Below are positions 24,419-31,983 of a DNA stretch of 33,595 nucleotides, piece after piece. This DNA comes from Marinibacterium sp. (GTDB lineage: Bacteria > Pseudomonadota > Alphaproteobacteria > Rhodobacterales > Rhodobacteraceae). Location: contig JAOXSC010000079.1 in assembly GCA_025800215.1 (NCBI GenBank), forward strand, positions 1 through 33,595. The letters run 5' to 3'. Made by a program: the position numbers and the translations under genes. Position 1 is the stretch's first letter. Every line of letters begins with the position of its first letter. The notes beneath the pieces were generated by a model, which saw only the letters and a list, made by a program, of their open reading frames with translations, was not told where the DNA came from and searched no databases.

Positions 24419-24448
24419 CGCGGCGCCCCGTTTCACAGGGGCGCCGCG
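24419..24448 (-). terminator. Strong hairpin at the end of the kps-kdsA-pgm operon
   Basis: An 11-bp perfect stem CGCGGCGCCCC/GGGGCGCCGCG with an 8-base loop begins five bases after the PGM stop codon on the minus strand. No T-run follows. Best read as the 3' end of the capsule-related transcript. Confidence 0.6.
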
Positions 24449-24453
24449 CGGTA

Positions 24454-25950
24454 TCAGATCGTCTGATCGTAGTCGCCCACGCCGGGTTCGGTGCGGATGA
24501 CGGCATCAAGATCGCTGAAGATGGCGCGCATTTCGTCTTCGCTTTCGCTGCTTTCGCAGACCACCACCAGGTTGGGAGTGTTCGAAGACGCACGCACCAG
24601 GCCCCAGCTGCCATTGTCCAGGATCACGCGGGCGCCGTTTACGGTCACCACATCCTTGATCGCGCGCCCGGCCAGCGGCTCGCCGGCGGCGTGGCGGGCT
24701 TCGAGCTTTTCGACGATCCGCTTGAGGATGTCGTATTTCTCGGTGTCGGCGGCAAAGGGCGACATGGTCGGGGTCGACCAGGTTTTCGGCAGGGCCTTGC
24801 GCAGATCCGACATGGATTTGTCGGCGTTGCGGTCCATCAGCTTGCAGATCTCGACCGCGACGCGCATGCCGCAGTCATAACCCCGGCCAATCGGCTCGGC
24901 CAGGAAGTAGTGCCCCGACTTTTCGAACCCTGCCAGCGCGTCCAGTTCCTTGACGCGGCGCTTCATGTGGCTGTGGCCGGTTTTCCAGTAATCCGCCGTC
25001 ACGCCATTGGCCTGCAGTTCGGGATCGGATGCAAACAGCCCGGTCGATTTCACATCGGCCACGAATGTGGCGTTGGGATGGATCTTGGACAGGTCGCGCG
25101 CCATGATCACGCCCACCTTGTCGGCAAAGATCTCTTCGCCCTCGTCATCGACCACGCCGCAGCGGTCGCCATCGCCGTCAAAGCCAAGCGCCAGATCGGC
25201 GCCGCTGGCCTTGAGCGTGTCCGACATGTCATGCAGCATGTGCATGTCTTCGGGGTTGGGGTTGTAGTTGGGGAAGGTGTAGTCCAGCTCGCAATGGCTG
25301 CGTACAACTTCGACACCCATGCGCTCAAGGATCTCGGGGGCAAAGGCCGCCGCGGTGCCGTTGCCTGCCGCACAGACGACTTTCAGCGGGCGCGACATTT
25401 TGAAGTCGCCGACCAGGTCGTCGATATAGGCTTCGCGCACGCCTTCGACAAATTCATAGGATCCGCCGGGGCGGTCTTCGCCCAGACCGTTCAGCACGAT
25501 GTCGCGCAGTTCGGCCATTTCGTCGGGCCCATGGGTCAGCGGGCGCTCAAAGCCCATCTTGACCCCGGTCCAGCCATTGGGGTTGTGGCTGGCGGTGACC
25601 ATGGCCACCGCAGGTGCGTTCAGGTGGAACTGCGAAAAATAGGCCATGGGCGACAGGGCCGGGCCGATATCCTTGACATGGATGCCCGCGCGCATCAGCC
25701 CGATGATCAGCGCATGTTTGATCGCCAGCGAATAGTCGCGATAGTCATTGCCCACGGCGATCATCGGTTCGATGCCGCGTTTCTGGATCTGGGTGCCCAG
25801 GCCCAGGCCAAGCGCCATCATGCCGGGCAGGTTGATCTCGTCAGGGTATTTCCAGCGCGCGTCATATTCGCGAAAGCCGGTGGGCTTGATCATCGCGTCG
25901 CGCAGGAATTCCCAGGTGTTCGGCGTAGAGGTGTCGGCCGGTTTGGTCAT
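24454..25950 (-). CDS. Phosphomannomutase/phosphoglucomutase
   Basis: Alpha-D-phosphohexomutase of 498 residues, interconverting hexose 1- and 6-phosphates in the cytosol. The phosphoserine loop is VTASHNPNGW (Ser121), the metal loop DGDGDR (258-263), the sugar-binding loop FEKSGH (in place of the GEMSGH consensus) and the phosphate loop RASSNTPNL. PMM/PGM enzymes supply GDP-mannose and UDP-glucose precursors. It is last in an apparent operon with kpsT, kpsE and kdsA (30 bases from kdsA), so supplying capsule sugars is the likely job; GAGAG precedes the ATG. Confidence 0.94.
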   Translation of the reverse strand: MTKPADTSTPNTWEFLRDAMIKPTGFREYDARWKYPDEINLPGMMALGLGLGTQIQKRGIEPMIAVGNDYRDYSLAIKHALIIGLMRAGIHVKDIGPALSPMAYFSQFHLNAPAVAMVTASHNPNGWTGVKMGFERPLTHGPDEMAELRDIVLNGLGEDRPGGSYEFVEGVREAYIDDLVGDFKMSRPLKVVCAAGNGTAAAFAPEILERMGVEVVRSHCELDYTFPNYNPNPEDMHMLHDMSDTLKASGADLALGFDGDGDRCGVVDDEGEEIFADKVGVIMARDLSKIHPNATFVADVKSTGLFASDPELQANGVTADYWKTGHSHMKRRVKELDALAGFEKSGHYFLAEPIGRGYDCGMRVAVEICKLMDRNADKSMSDLRKALPKTWSTPTMSPFAADTEKYDILKRIVEKLEARHAAGEPLAGRAIKDVVTVNGARVILDNGSWGLVRASSNTPNLVVVCESSESEDEMRAIFSDLDAVIRTEPGVGDYDQTI

Positions 25951-25980
25951 GAAACTCTCTCGTTTTCAAAAATGTAGAGG

Positions 25981-26814
25981 TCAGAGACGGACTGGGTTTG
26001 CCTTAGCAACCCGATCAAGCTCCATCAATAGACCGATCAGCGCAGGCATGTCGTCAAGACGGATCATGTTTGGCCCGTCCGACGGTGCCGTGTCGGGATC
26101 CTGGTGCGTTTCGATGAAAACTGAGGCAACCCCGGTGGCCACGGCCGCCCGCGCCATCACCGGGGCAAATTCGCGCTGCCCGCCGGTCGAGCCGCCCTTG
26201 CCGCCGGGCTGCTGCACCGAATGGGTGGCATCCATCACCACCGGATAGCCGGTCCTGGCCATTTCGGGCAGGGCGCGCATATCGGCCACCAGCGTATTGT
26301 AGCCAAAGGATGTGCCACGTTCGGTCAGCATGATGCGGCGGTTGCCGGTGCTTTCGACCTTGGCGATCACGTTGACCATGTCCCAGGGGGCCAGGAACTG
26401 GCCCTTCTTGATGTTGACCACGGCGCCGGTTTCACCGGCGGCAACCAGAAGATCGGTCTGGCGGCACAGAAAGGCGGGGATCTGCAGCACATCCACGGCA
26501 TCGGCCGCCGGGGCGCATTGTTCGGGGCTGTGCACATCCGTCAGCACCGGCACACCCACCGCCTTGCCCACATCCGACAGCACCCCAAGGCCCGCATCCA
26601 TGCCAAGCCCGCGACGGCCCGCCAGCGATGTGCGGTTGGCCTTGTCATACGAGGCTTTGAAGATGTACTGCGCGCCGGCTTCGGCGCAGATATCTTTCAT
26701 GCGTCCGGCGATCATCTGGGCGTGATCGGCGCTTTCAAGCGCGCAGGGGCCCGCGATCACGGTCAGCGGTTGGTCATTGCCGACGGTCAGGCCGCCGATG
26801 TCGATACTGTGCAT
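25981..26814 (-). CDS. kdsA: 3-deoxy-8-phosphooctulonate synthase (Kdo-8-phosphate synthase)
   Basis: Condenses phosphoenolpyruvate with arabinose 5-phosphate to Kdo-8-phosphate (EC 2.5.1.55). The 277 residues are standard, with IAGPCALES, IFKASYDKANRTS, TDVHSPEQC, IPAFLCRQTDLL, NIKKGQFLAP and MDATHSVQQPGG. Cys24 in AGPCALES is the metal-binding Cys of class II (metal-dependent) enzymes; E. coli-type metal-free enzymes have Asn. Kdo serves lipid A and also the poly-Kdo linker of ATP-exported capsules. Only one base separates it from the kpsE stop (TAA, C, ATG), so it is co-translated with the capsule export genes. Confidence 0.97.
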   Translation of the reverse strand: MHSIDIGGLTVGNDQPLTVIAGPCALESADHAQMIAGRMKDICAEAGAQYIFKASYDKANRTSLAGRRGLGMDAGLGVLSDVGKAVGVPVLTDVHSPEQCAPAADAVDVLQIPAFLCRQTDLLVAAGETGAVVNIKKGQFLAPWDMVNVIAKVESTGNRRIMLTERGTSFGYNTLVADMRALPEMARTGYPVVMDATHSVQQPGGKGGSTGGQREFAPVMARAAVATGVASVFIETHQDPDTAPSDGPNMIRLDDMPALIGLLMELDRVAKANPVRL

Positions 26815-26815
26815 G

Positions 26816-28273
26816 TTAAGATGTCACCTGTTCGCGGAGGATGGAGAGGGTCAGCGAGACCATCAGATACATACCACCGAAAATCAGGAAGGCCAGAATG
26901 GTGTTTTCGAAGGCGCGCGGATAGCTGGGCGCCTCGCTGGGCACTGGGGCGACGGATGTGGTCAGATAGCGCACCTGCCGGTTCGCTTCGAGCCGCGTCT
27001 GTTCGACCTGCTGCAGGGCCGATTGCAGGATCAGATCACGCGTGGCCAGATCGGCCTGCGCCATCTGGATCCGGGTGCTGAGTTCGGCCAGCGAGGTTTC
27101 GCCTTCGGTGGCGTCGATCATGCGGGCGTTGAGGCGGCGCAGATAGGTTTCGATGCGGGCGATGTCGGCCTCCACCCCCTGCACGCGGGCCTGATTCGGG
27201 CGCGGGTTGTCGCGCAGGGCGGCCAACTCCAGTTCTCGGTCCTGCCGCCGTGTTTCCAACGCGCTGATCTGGCTGCGCAGGCTGGCGATCAGCCCTTCGG
27301 GATCCAGCACCGCGCCCTGTTGCTGCAGGCGCAGCAGGTCTTGTTGCGCGAGCCGTCGGTCGGCCTGGGCCTGCTCGAAGCTGCGCAGCGCGTCCTGCAT
27401 CTGATCGGTGCGCTTTTTGGCGCTGAGCGCGTTCACGCGGTCTTCGGCATAGCCGATCAGGCGGGTGGAAAAGGCGGCGGCGACTTGCGGATCGGTGGCG
27501 CTGACCTCCATCCGGATCATGCCTTCGGTGGGGTCATAGCCGATGGTGACGTGCCGAAGATAAGTCTTGTAGGTGTCTTCGACGCTGGCGTCGGGGGCCA
27601 GTCGCTGGATCGGGTCGATGGCCGGGTCGCTGAAATGCGCGGCAAAGCCCAGATCGGCGTCAAGCTGCAGCATCGCCTCTTTCGATTGCAGAAAGGATTG
27701 CACGCCGATGCTGTCCTGGCTGGTGGCAAACTGCGTCCCGCTCAGCAGCCCGCCCAGGCCCGAGCCACCGGCATTGTCCGCCTGCAGGATCAGGAATTCC
27801 GATTTGGTGGCATAAAGCGGGGTGGCGACCTGATGATAGTACCAGCCCGCCGCTGCCGTGGGCAGGCCCACAAACAGCGCCAGCCGCAGCAGCAGCGTGC
27901 GCAGTTTGCGCCGCCGCCGCCGGGCGATATTGGCCTGGATCTGGCCGATCTCCTGTTCGCGCCGCTCAGCCGGGCTCAGGGCGGGCTCGGGGGGCTTGGC
28001 CGCCACCGGGACAGGTGCAGGCGGGGCACCGTCCTGCGGGTGCTCGGGCCGATCGACCACCAGCGCCAGCGTGGCGGTCTGGCGGAACGGGTCGATGCCG
28101 CGCGCCTTGAGCCGTTCGGCCGCATCCAGATCACTGGTCGCCCCCAGATCCATCTTGTCGGCGATGCGCCGGGCCAGCCGCAGCTGGCGCGGCGTATAGG
28201 GGCAGGGCGGCGTCGCATCGGCCCCTTCGGCCTGCCTGCGGTTGCGGCGCTTACGTTTGGGTTTCGTAGTCAT
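26816..28273 (-). CDS. kpsE: Capsule polysaccharide export inner-membrane protein, KpsE/CtrB family
   Basis: Polysaccharide co-polymerase (PCP-3) that links the KpsMT transporter to the periplasmic/outer-membrane channel. Layout of the 485 residues: a basic, Pro-rich cytoplasmic tail of about 120 residues; a first membrane helix (LLLRLALFVGLPTAAAGWYY); a long periplasmic region with coiled coil (heptad-like RSFEQAQADRRLAQQDLLRL, SLRSQISALETRRQDREL); and a C-terminal helix (TILAFLIFGGMYLMVSLTLS). The N-terminal tail is much longer than in E. coli KpsE. Start 28273 lies inside kpsT (23-base overlap); an ATG at 28291 is less likely as it lacks a ribosome-binding site. Confidence 0.9.
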   Translation of the reverse strand: MTTKPKRKRRNRRQAEGADATPPCPYTPRQLRLARRIADKMDLGATSDLDAAERLKARGIDPFRQTATLALVVDRPEHPQDGAPPAPVPVAAKPPEPALSPAERREQEIGQIQANIARRRRRKLRTLLLRLALFVGLPTAAAGWYYHQVATPLYATKSEFLILQADNAGGSGLGGLLSGTQFATSQDSIGVQSFLQSKEAMLQLDADLGFAAHFSDPAIDPIQRLAPDASVEDTYKTYLRHVTIGYDPTEGMIRMEVSATDPQVAAAFSTRLIGYAEDRVNALSAKKRTDQMQDALRSFEQAQADRRLAQQDLLRLQQQGAVLDPEGLIASLRSQISALETRRQDRELELAALRDNPRPNQARVQGVEADIARIETYLRRLNARMIDATEGETSLAELSTRIQMAQADLATRDLILQSALQQVEQTRLEANRQVRYLTTSVAPVPSEAPSYPRAFENTILAFLIFGGMYLMVSLTLSILREQVTS

Positions 28274-28910
28274 AAAGCTGCTTTGCCTCATCCAGGCTGT
28301 CGAAATGGCGCAATTGCCCGTTCAGCATTACCGCCGCTTCGCGGGCGAATTTGGCCAGGGTCTTGGGCTGGTGCGACACGATCACGATGGTGGTGGTGCG
28401 CAGCCGGTCCTGCAGGATGTCGCCCGCACGCCGGTTGAACCCCACATCGGTCGAGGACGGCATGCCCTCATCAATCAGGTACAGGTCGAAATCCAGCGCC
28501 AGCATCAGCGAAAAGGTGAACCGCGCCTTCATCCCCTGCGAATAGGTGCCAAGCGGCTGGTCGAAATATTCGCCCAGATCGCACAGCCAGCGACAGAAGC
28601 TTTCCACATAGTCGGGATCAAGCCCGTAAAGCCGCGCGATATAGCGGGCGTTTTCCATGGCAGAGATCTTTTTGACCACCCCGCCCATGAACCCCAGCGG
28701 GAACGAGACCCGGCAATTGCGGCGGATGTCACCGGCATCGGGCTTTTCCAGCCCCGCCATCATCCGGATCAGCGTGGTCTTGCCGGTGCCATTGGGCGCC
28801 AGAATGCCGATGGATCGCCCGCGCGTCACCCGCAGCGATGCCCCTTCAAGGATCACCTTGCGCTGGCTGCCGGTCCAGAATGATTTGCTGACGTTGTCGA
28901 GTTCCAGCAT
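28251..28910 (-). CDS. kpsT: Capsule polysaccharide exporter ATP-binding protein, KpsT/CtrD family
   Basis: ABC ATPase of 219 residues for export of Kdo-linked capsular polysaccharide. Walker A is APNGTGKTT (Lys44), the signature YSQGMKARFTFSLML, Walker B LYLIDEGMPSSTD, and the H-loop IVSHQP. The short length and the SQGMKAR form of the signature are typical of KpsT/Wzt-like polysaccharide ABC proteins. The permease KpsM is not in this window. A hairpin immediately upstream (28918-28940) covers the AAAGGA ribosome-binding site. It is first in the kpsT-kpsE-kdsA-pgm operon. Confidence 0.93.
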   Translation of the reverse strand: MLELDNVSKSFWTGSQRKVILEGASLRVTRGRSIGILAPNGTGKTTLIRMMAGLEKPDAGDIRRNCRVSFPLGFMGGVVKKISAMENARYIARLYGLDPDYVESFCRWLCDLGEYFDQPLGTYSQGMKARFTFSLMLALDFDLYLIDEGMPSSTDVGFNRRAGDILQDRLRTTTIVIVSHQPKTLAKFAREAAVMLNGQLRHFDSLDEAKQLYDYETQT

Positions 28911-28917
28911 CGCCGCG

Positions 28918-28940
28918 CCCTGTCCTTTCGCAGACAGGGG
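28918..28940 (-). promoter_or_regulatory. Leader hairpin masking the kpsT ribosome-binding site
   Basis: On the minus strand CCCTGTC pairs perfectly with GACAGGG across an 8-base loop. The AAAGGA ribosome-binding sequence straddles the loop and the 3' arm, and the ATG follows 7 bases later. This geometry could limit kpsT translation until the hairpin opens, as in an RNA thermometer or protein-repressed leader. Confidence 0.5.
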
Positions 28941-28949
28941 CTAGCACGC

Positions 28950-29021
28950 CATCCCTTAACATCCCTTCGCCATCCGCCGGGACGGGGGGCAGGAAATCCC
29001 GAAAACTTGGATCAAATCCCG
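28950..29021. repeat. Phased direct repeats upstream of kpsT
   Basis: CATCCCTT occurs at 28950 and 28960 (10-base period), and AAATCCCG at 28994 and 29014 (20-base period). Spacing by whole helical turns is what a dimeric or multimeric DNA-binding regulator would need. They occupy the 119-base gap between nhaA and kpsT. Confidence 0.35.
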
Positions 29022-29029
29022 CGCGACGT

Positions 29030-30376
29030 CTAAAGGTGCTGTTTCTGCACCCTGCAGATCCGACCCACGCCAAAGCTTAGTGCGGCGGCGGCAAAACTGA
29101 ACAGCGCGCCCATCTTGGCCGCATCCTGCACCGGCCCATAGTCGAACGCGACCGAGGCGATAAACAGCGAGACCGTGAACCCGATGGCCGCGACACAGCC
29201 GATCACGAACAGATCGACCACCCGCATGCCCGCCGGAATCCCCAGCCGCAACGGCACCGCCGCCAGCCAGCCAAACGCCAGAACCCCGAGCGGCTTGCCG
29301 ATCAAGAGCCCCGCCAGCACCAGCCAGGTGGCATCGCCCATCGAACTGAATTCGACGCCTGCATTCATCAGCCCAAAGAAGAACAGCACGATTTCCACCG
29401 GTGTCTTCAGCGCGTGTTCCAGCGTGTTGAGCAGGTCATGCAGATGGGTTTCCGCTTCGGCAAAGATGCCAAAGGCGCGGTCGGCATGCGGGATCGCCGG
29501 GATGATGGGCAGCAGCCCCAGCGACGGGTGCAGGCCTGCGCGCATGAAGCCGTACCAGCTGAGCATGCCCGCAATCACATAGGGCCAGACGCTCAGCACC
29601 TTGCGCATCCAGGTGGAATGGGGGCGCGCCTGGTTCCCGCGATCCATCCGGCGCGGCAGCCAGTTGAACAGCACGAACACCGCCCCGGCCGCGACAAGCG
29701 ACAGCGCCAGCCACTCCAGCGCCAGATCGCCCGACGGATAGAACACCGCGATGATGATCAGACCCACCGCGTCATCGGCAATGGCCAGCAGCAGCAGGAA
29801 CCGCACCGCCGGATGGCCCGCACCAAAGACCAGCCGACCCACCAGATAGGAAAAGGCGATGTCGGTCGCGGTGGGGATCGCCCAGCCATTGGCCACCGCA
29901 TTGAACGTGTCGGATCCCAGGATTGTGGCCATCCCCAGATAGACAAGGATCGGGCCCGCCATGCCGCCTGCGGTGGCAAAAAGCGGCGTCGCGGCCCGCT
30001 TGCCCCGCAGCGATCCGTTCCTGAGCGCGACGGCCTCCCAGACTTCTTTTGCGGCGATGCCGAAAAACAGCGCCATCAGCACGTCATTGACCAGGTAATG
30101 CAGCGTCATTTCGCGGTGGCCATGATGCAGGTGCCCGATCGGCCCGTCCGACCAGATCACCCATTCGGTGAAATGGTGATAGCTGGCCGCATCAAGATTG
30201 GCCCAGATCAGCGCGGTGACGGCGCCAAGGATCAACAGCAGGGAATAGTCTTCCAGAAAGCTCCAGATACGATACATGGCGCGCAAAGCCTTTTCTTTGG
30301 TCAAAACACTGTCCGACGACCCAAACGGATCGGGGGCAGAGGGCAGCGCTCGCGGCGGCTCGGGCATCTGGCGCAT
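29030..30376 (-). CDS. nhaA: Na+/H+ antiporter NhaA
   Basis: Inner-membrane antiporter exchanging sodium for protons, important for salt and alkaline pH tolerance. The 448 residues give about twelve hydrophobic segments. Key elements are GWAIPTATDIAFSYLVG (Thr171/Asp172 equivalents of the discontinuous helix IV) and AIADDAVGLI with Asp201-Asp202, the pair that binds Na+. The family-typical helix XI region IGKPLGVLAFGWLA follows. A TTG at 30415 extends the frame, but ATG 30376 with GGGA seven bases upstream is better; the N-terminal 30 residues are Pro-rich and longer than in E. coli. Confidence 0.94.
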   Translation of the reverse strand: MRQMPEPPRALPSAPDPFGSSDSVLTKEKALRAMYRIWSFLEDYSLLLILGAVTALIWANLDAASYHHFTEWVIWSDGPIGHLHHGHREMTLHYLVNDVLMALFFGIAAKEVWEAVALRNGSLRGKRAATPLFATAGGMAGPILVYLGMATILGSDTFNAVANGWAIPTATDIAFSYLVGRLVFGAGHPAVRFLLLLAIADDAVGLIIIAVFYPSGDLALEWLALSLVAAGAVFVLFNWLPRRMDRGNQARPHSTWMRKVLSVWPYVIAGMLSWYGFMRAGLHPSLGLLPIIPAIPHADRAFGIFAEAETHLHDLLNTLEHALKTPVEIVLFFFGLMNAGVEFSSMGDATWLVLAGLLIGKPLGVLAFGWLAAVPLRLGIPAGMRVVDLFVIGCVAAIGFTVSLFIASVAFDYGPVQDAAKMGALFSFAAAALSFGVGRICRVQKQHL

Positions 30377-30538
30377 AAAGGCGTCCCGGTATCGTGGCAG
30401 GCAGGGCGGCTGCAAAATGCGCCGCGCGACATCTCATAGGGGGCTTGCAGGCGGCACGCAACGCCACGCGGGATCACGAAACCCTGACTGCGGCCTGTCT
30501 GGCACATCTGCGACGATCTGCCTATCGTGGCCACAGCC

Positions 30539-31123
30539 ATGTCCACACTCGCCGATGACATCCGGGCCTGCCGGCTCTGTACCGACCGCTTCGCCGCCAC
30601 CCAGACGGGCCACAGCCCGCGCCCGGTGGTCTGGTTCCGACCCGGAGCCCGCATCCTGATCGCCGGTCAGGCACCCGGCGCGCGTGTGCATGCCTCGGGC
30701 CGGCCCTTTACCGATCCCTCGGGCGACCGGCTGCGCGACTGGATGGGGATCGGCCCGGACGTGTTCTATGATCGTGACCGTGTGGCGGTGGTGCCCATGG
30801 CCTTCTGTTTTCCGGGCTATGATGCCAAGGGCAGCGACCTGCCGCCGCCGCCGATCTGCGGTCAGACCTGGCATCGCGACGTGATGCAGGCGCTTGGCCC
30901 GGTGCCGCTGGTGCTGCTGGTCGGCGGCTATGCCCATCGCTGGCATCTGGGCGGGCGCATGGGCGTGACCGAGCGCGTGCGCGGCTGGCGCGACCATGCG
31001 CCCGGCGTTTTCCCGTTGCCTCACCCGTCCTGGCGCAATACCGGTTGGATCAAGAAAAACCCCTGGTTCGAAGCCGATCTTCTGCCCGCGCTCCGAACCC
31101 GTATCCGCGATGTGCTGTCATGA
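30539..31123 (+). CDS. Uracil-DNA glycosylase family protein, probable Fe-S type
   Basis: A 194-residue member of the UDG superfamily. Motif 1 is ILIAGQAPGARVH (GQAPG 43-47, GEAPG in family 4), and the C-terminal motif is LPHPSWRNTGW. Four cysteines, Cys11-x2-Cys14 and Cys90-x16-Cys107, match the spacing of the [4Fe-4S] ligands of family 4 enzymes. Gln replaces the Glu of GEAPG, so activity or specificity may differ. The start at 30539 is the first ATG; a GTG four codons earlier is possible. The stop overlaps the next start (ATGA). Confidence 0.88.
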   Translation: MSTLADDIRACRLCTDRFAATQTGHSPRPVVWFRPGARILIAGQAPGARVHASGRPFTDPSGDRLRDWMGIGPDVFYDRDRVAVVPMAFCFPGYDAKGSDLPPPPICGQTWHRDVMQALGPVPLVLLVGGYAHRWHLGGRMGVTERVRGWRDHAPGVFPLPHPSWRNTGWIKKNPWFEADLLPALRTRIRDVLS

Positions 31124-31905
31124 CCGATCCCACCCCCATTGATCTTGCCCACGAGGCGATGCAGGCCGATCCGGCATCCGACGCCGCCCGGCTGCGCTTT
31201 TTCGAACGCGTGGCCGATGCCGAGCTTTTTGTCATGCTCGCCCGCGAAGCCGAAGGTGATCAGATCACGCCCGAGCTCTTTCCGCTCGAAACCGGCCCGG
31301 TGATCGTGGCCTTCGACCGCGAAGACCGCCTGTCAGAGTTTGCCGGGCGCAGCGTGCCCTATGCCGCGCTGTCGGGCCGGGCGCTGTCGGGCATGCTGGC
31401 CGGGCAGGGGGTCGGGCTGGGGCTCAACCTCGACGTGGCGCCATCGGCCATCCTGCTTGATCCGGATGCGCTCGACTGGCTGGTGGCCACCCTGGCCGAC
31501 GCCCCCGACGCGGTCGAAAGCGAGATCGCCGAACTGCACGCGCCTGCGGGGCTGCCCGAAGCGCTGCTGAGCGCGCTGGACGCCAAACTGGCCCAGGCGG
31601 GCGGGCTGGCATCGCTGGCCTATCTTGTCGGCACCCAAAGCCCCAGCGGCGCGCGTGGCCACCTGCTGGCCCTGATCGACGTGGTCCCCGGCGCCGAAGA
31701 GGCGCTGGCCAAGGCCGTGGGCGAAGCGCTGACCTTCTCGGGCATCGAAGCGGGCGTTCTGGATGTGGGCGTCTTCAAGGGCAGCGACCCGATGGCCGCG
31801 CGCCTGGCGCGGGTCGGCCTGCGCTTTGACCTGCCTCAGCCCGAGGCACCGGCGCCCCGGAAGGCCCCCGGCTCGGACCCCGATCAACCGCCGCGCCTGC
31901 GCTGA
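31120..31905 (+). CDS. SseB family protein
   Basis: A 261-residue protein with an N-terminal SseB domain (about 5-120), recognised by the helix IDLAHEAMQ, RLRFFERVADAELFVML, FDREDRLSEFAG and LGLNLDVAPSAILLDPDALDWL. SseB was named for enhanced serine sensitivity in E. coli, and the molecular role is unclear. The C-terminal half holds a second alpha/beta segment (LASLAYLVGTQSPS, HLLALIDVVPGAEEALAKAV) and a Pro-rich tail. Start 31120 overlaps the preceding stop (ATGA), which decides between it and an ATG 25 codons earlier. Confidence 0.9.
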   Translation: MTDPTPIDLAHEAMQADPASDAARLRFFERVADAELFVMLAREAEGDQITPELFPLETGPVIVAFDREDRLSEFAGRSVPYAALSGRALSGMLAGQGVGLGLNLDVAPSAILLDPDALDWLVATLADAPDAVESEIAELHAPAGLPEALLSALDAKLAQAGGLASLAYLVGTQSPSGARGHLLALIDVVPGAEEALAKAVGEALTFSGIEAGVLDVGVFKGSDPMAARLARVGLRFDLPQPEAPAPRKAPGSDPDQPPRLR

Positions 31906-31925
31906 GGCAACCGGCCCCGTTGCCT
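31905..31925 (+). terminator. Hairpin after the SseB gene
   Basis: AGGCAAC-N7-GTTGCCT, a 7-bp stem that begins at the last base of the SseB stop codon. No T-run. Candidate transcript end for the glycosylase-sseB pair. Confidence 0.4.
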
Positions 31926-31948
31926 TGCCCCCGGATCTGCCTATCCTC

Positions 31949-31969
31949 CTTGTCATGTGATGTGACAAG
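31949..31969. promoter_or_regulatory. 21-bp perfect dyad before the secreted-protein gene
   Basis: CTTGTCA-N7-TGACAAG lies 15 bases ahead of the ATG and just before its GGAGGG ribosome-binding site. Arm length and spacing fit an operator for a dimeric repressor; a leader hairpin is the alternative. Confidence 0.45.
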
Positions 31970-31983
31970 TGATGGAGGGTCGT

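Noticed and set aside
26777-28438. A 553-codon plus-strand frame opposite kpsE and kpsT
   Set aside because: Antisense to a two-gene export module with Walker motifs and membrane helices; composition typical of a mirror frame.
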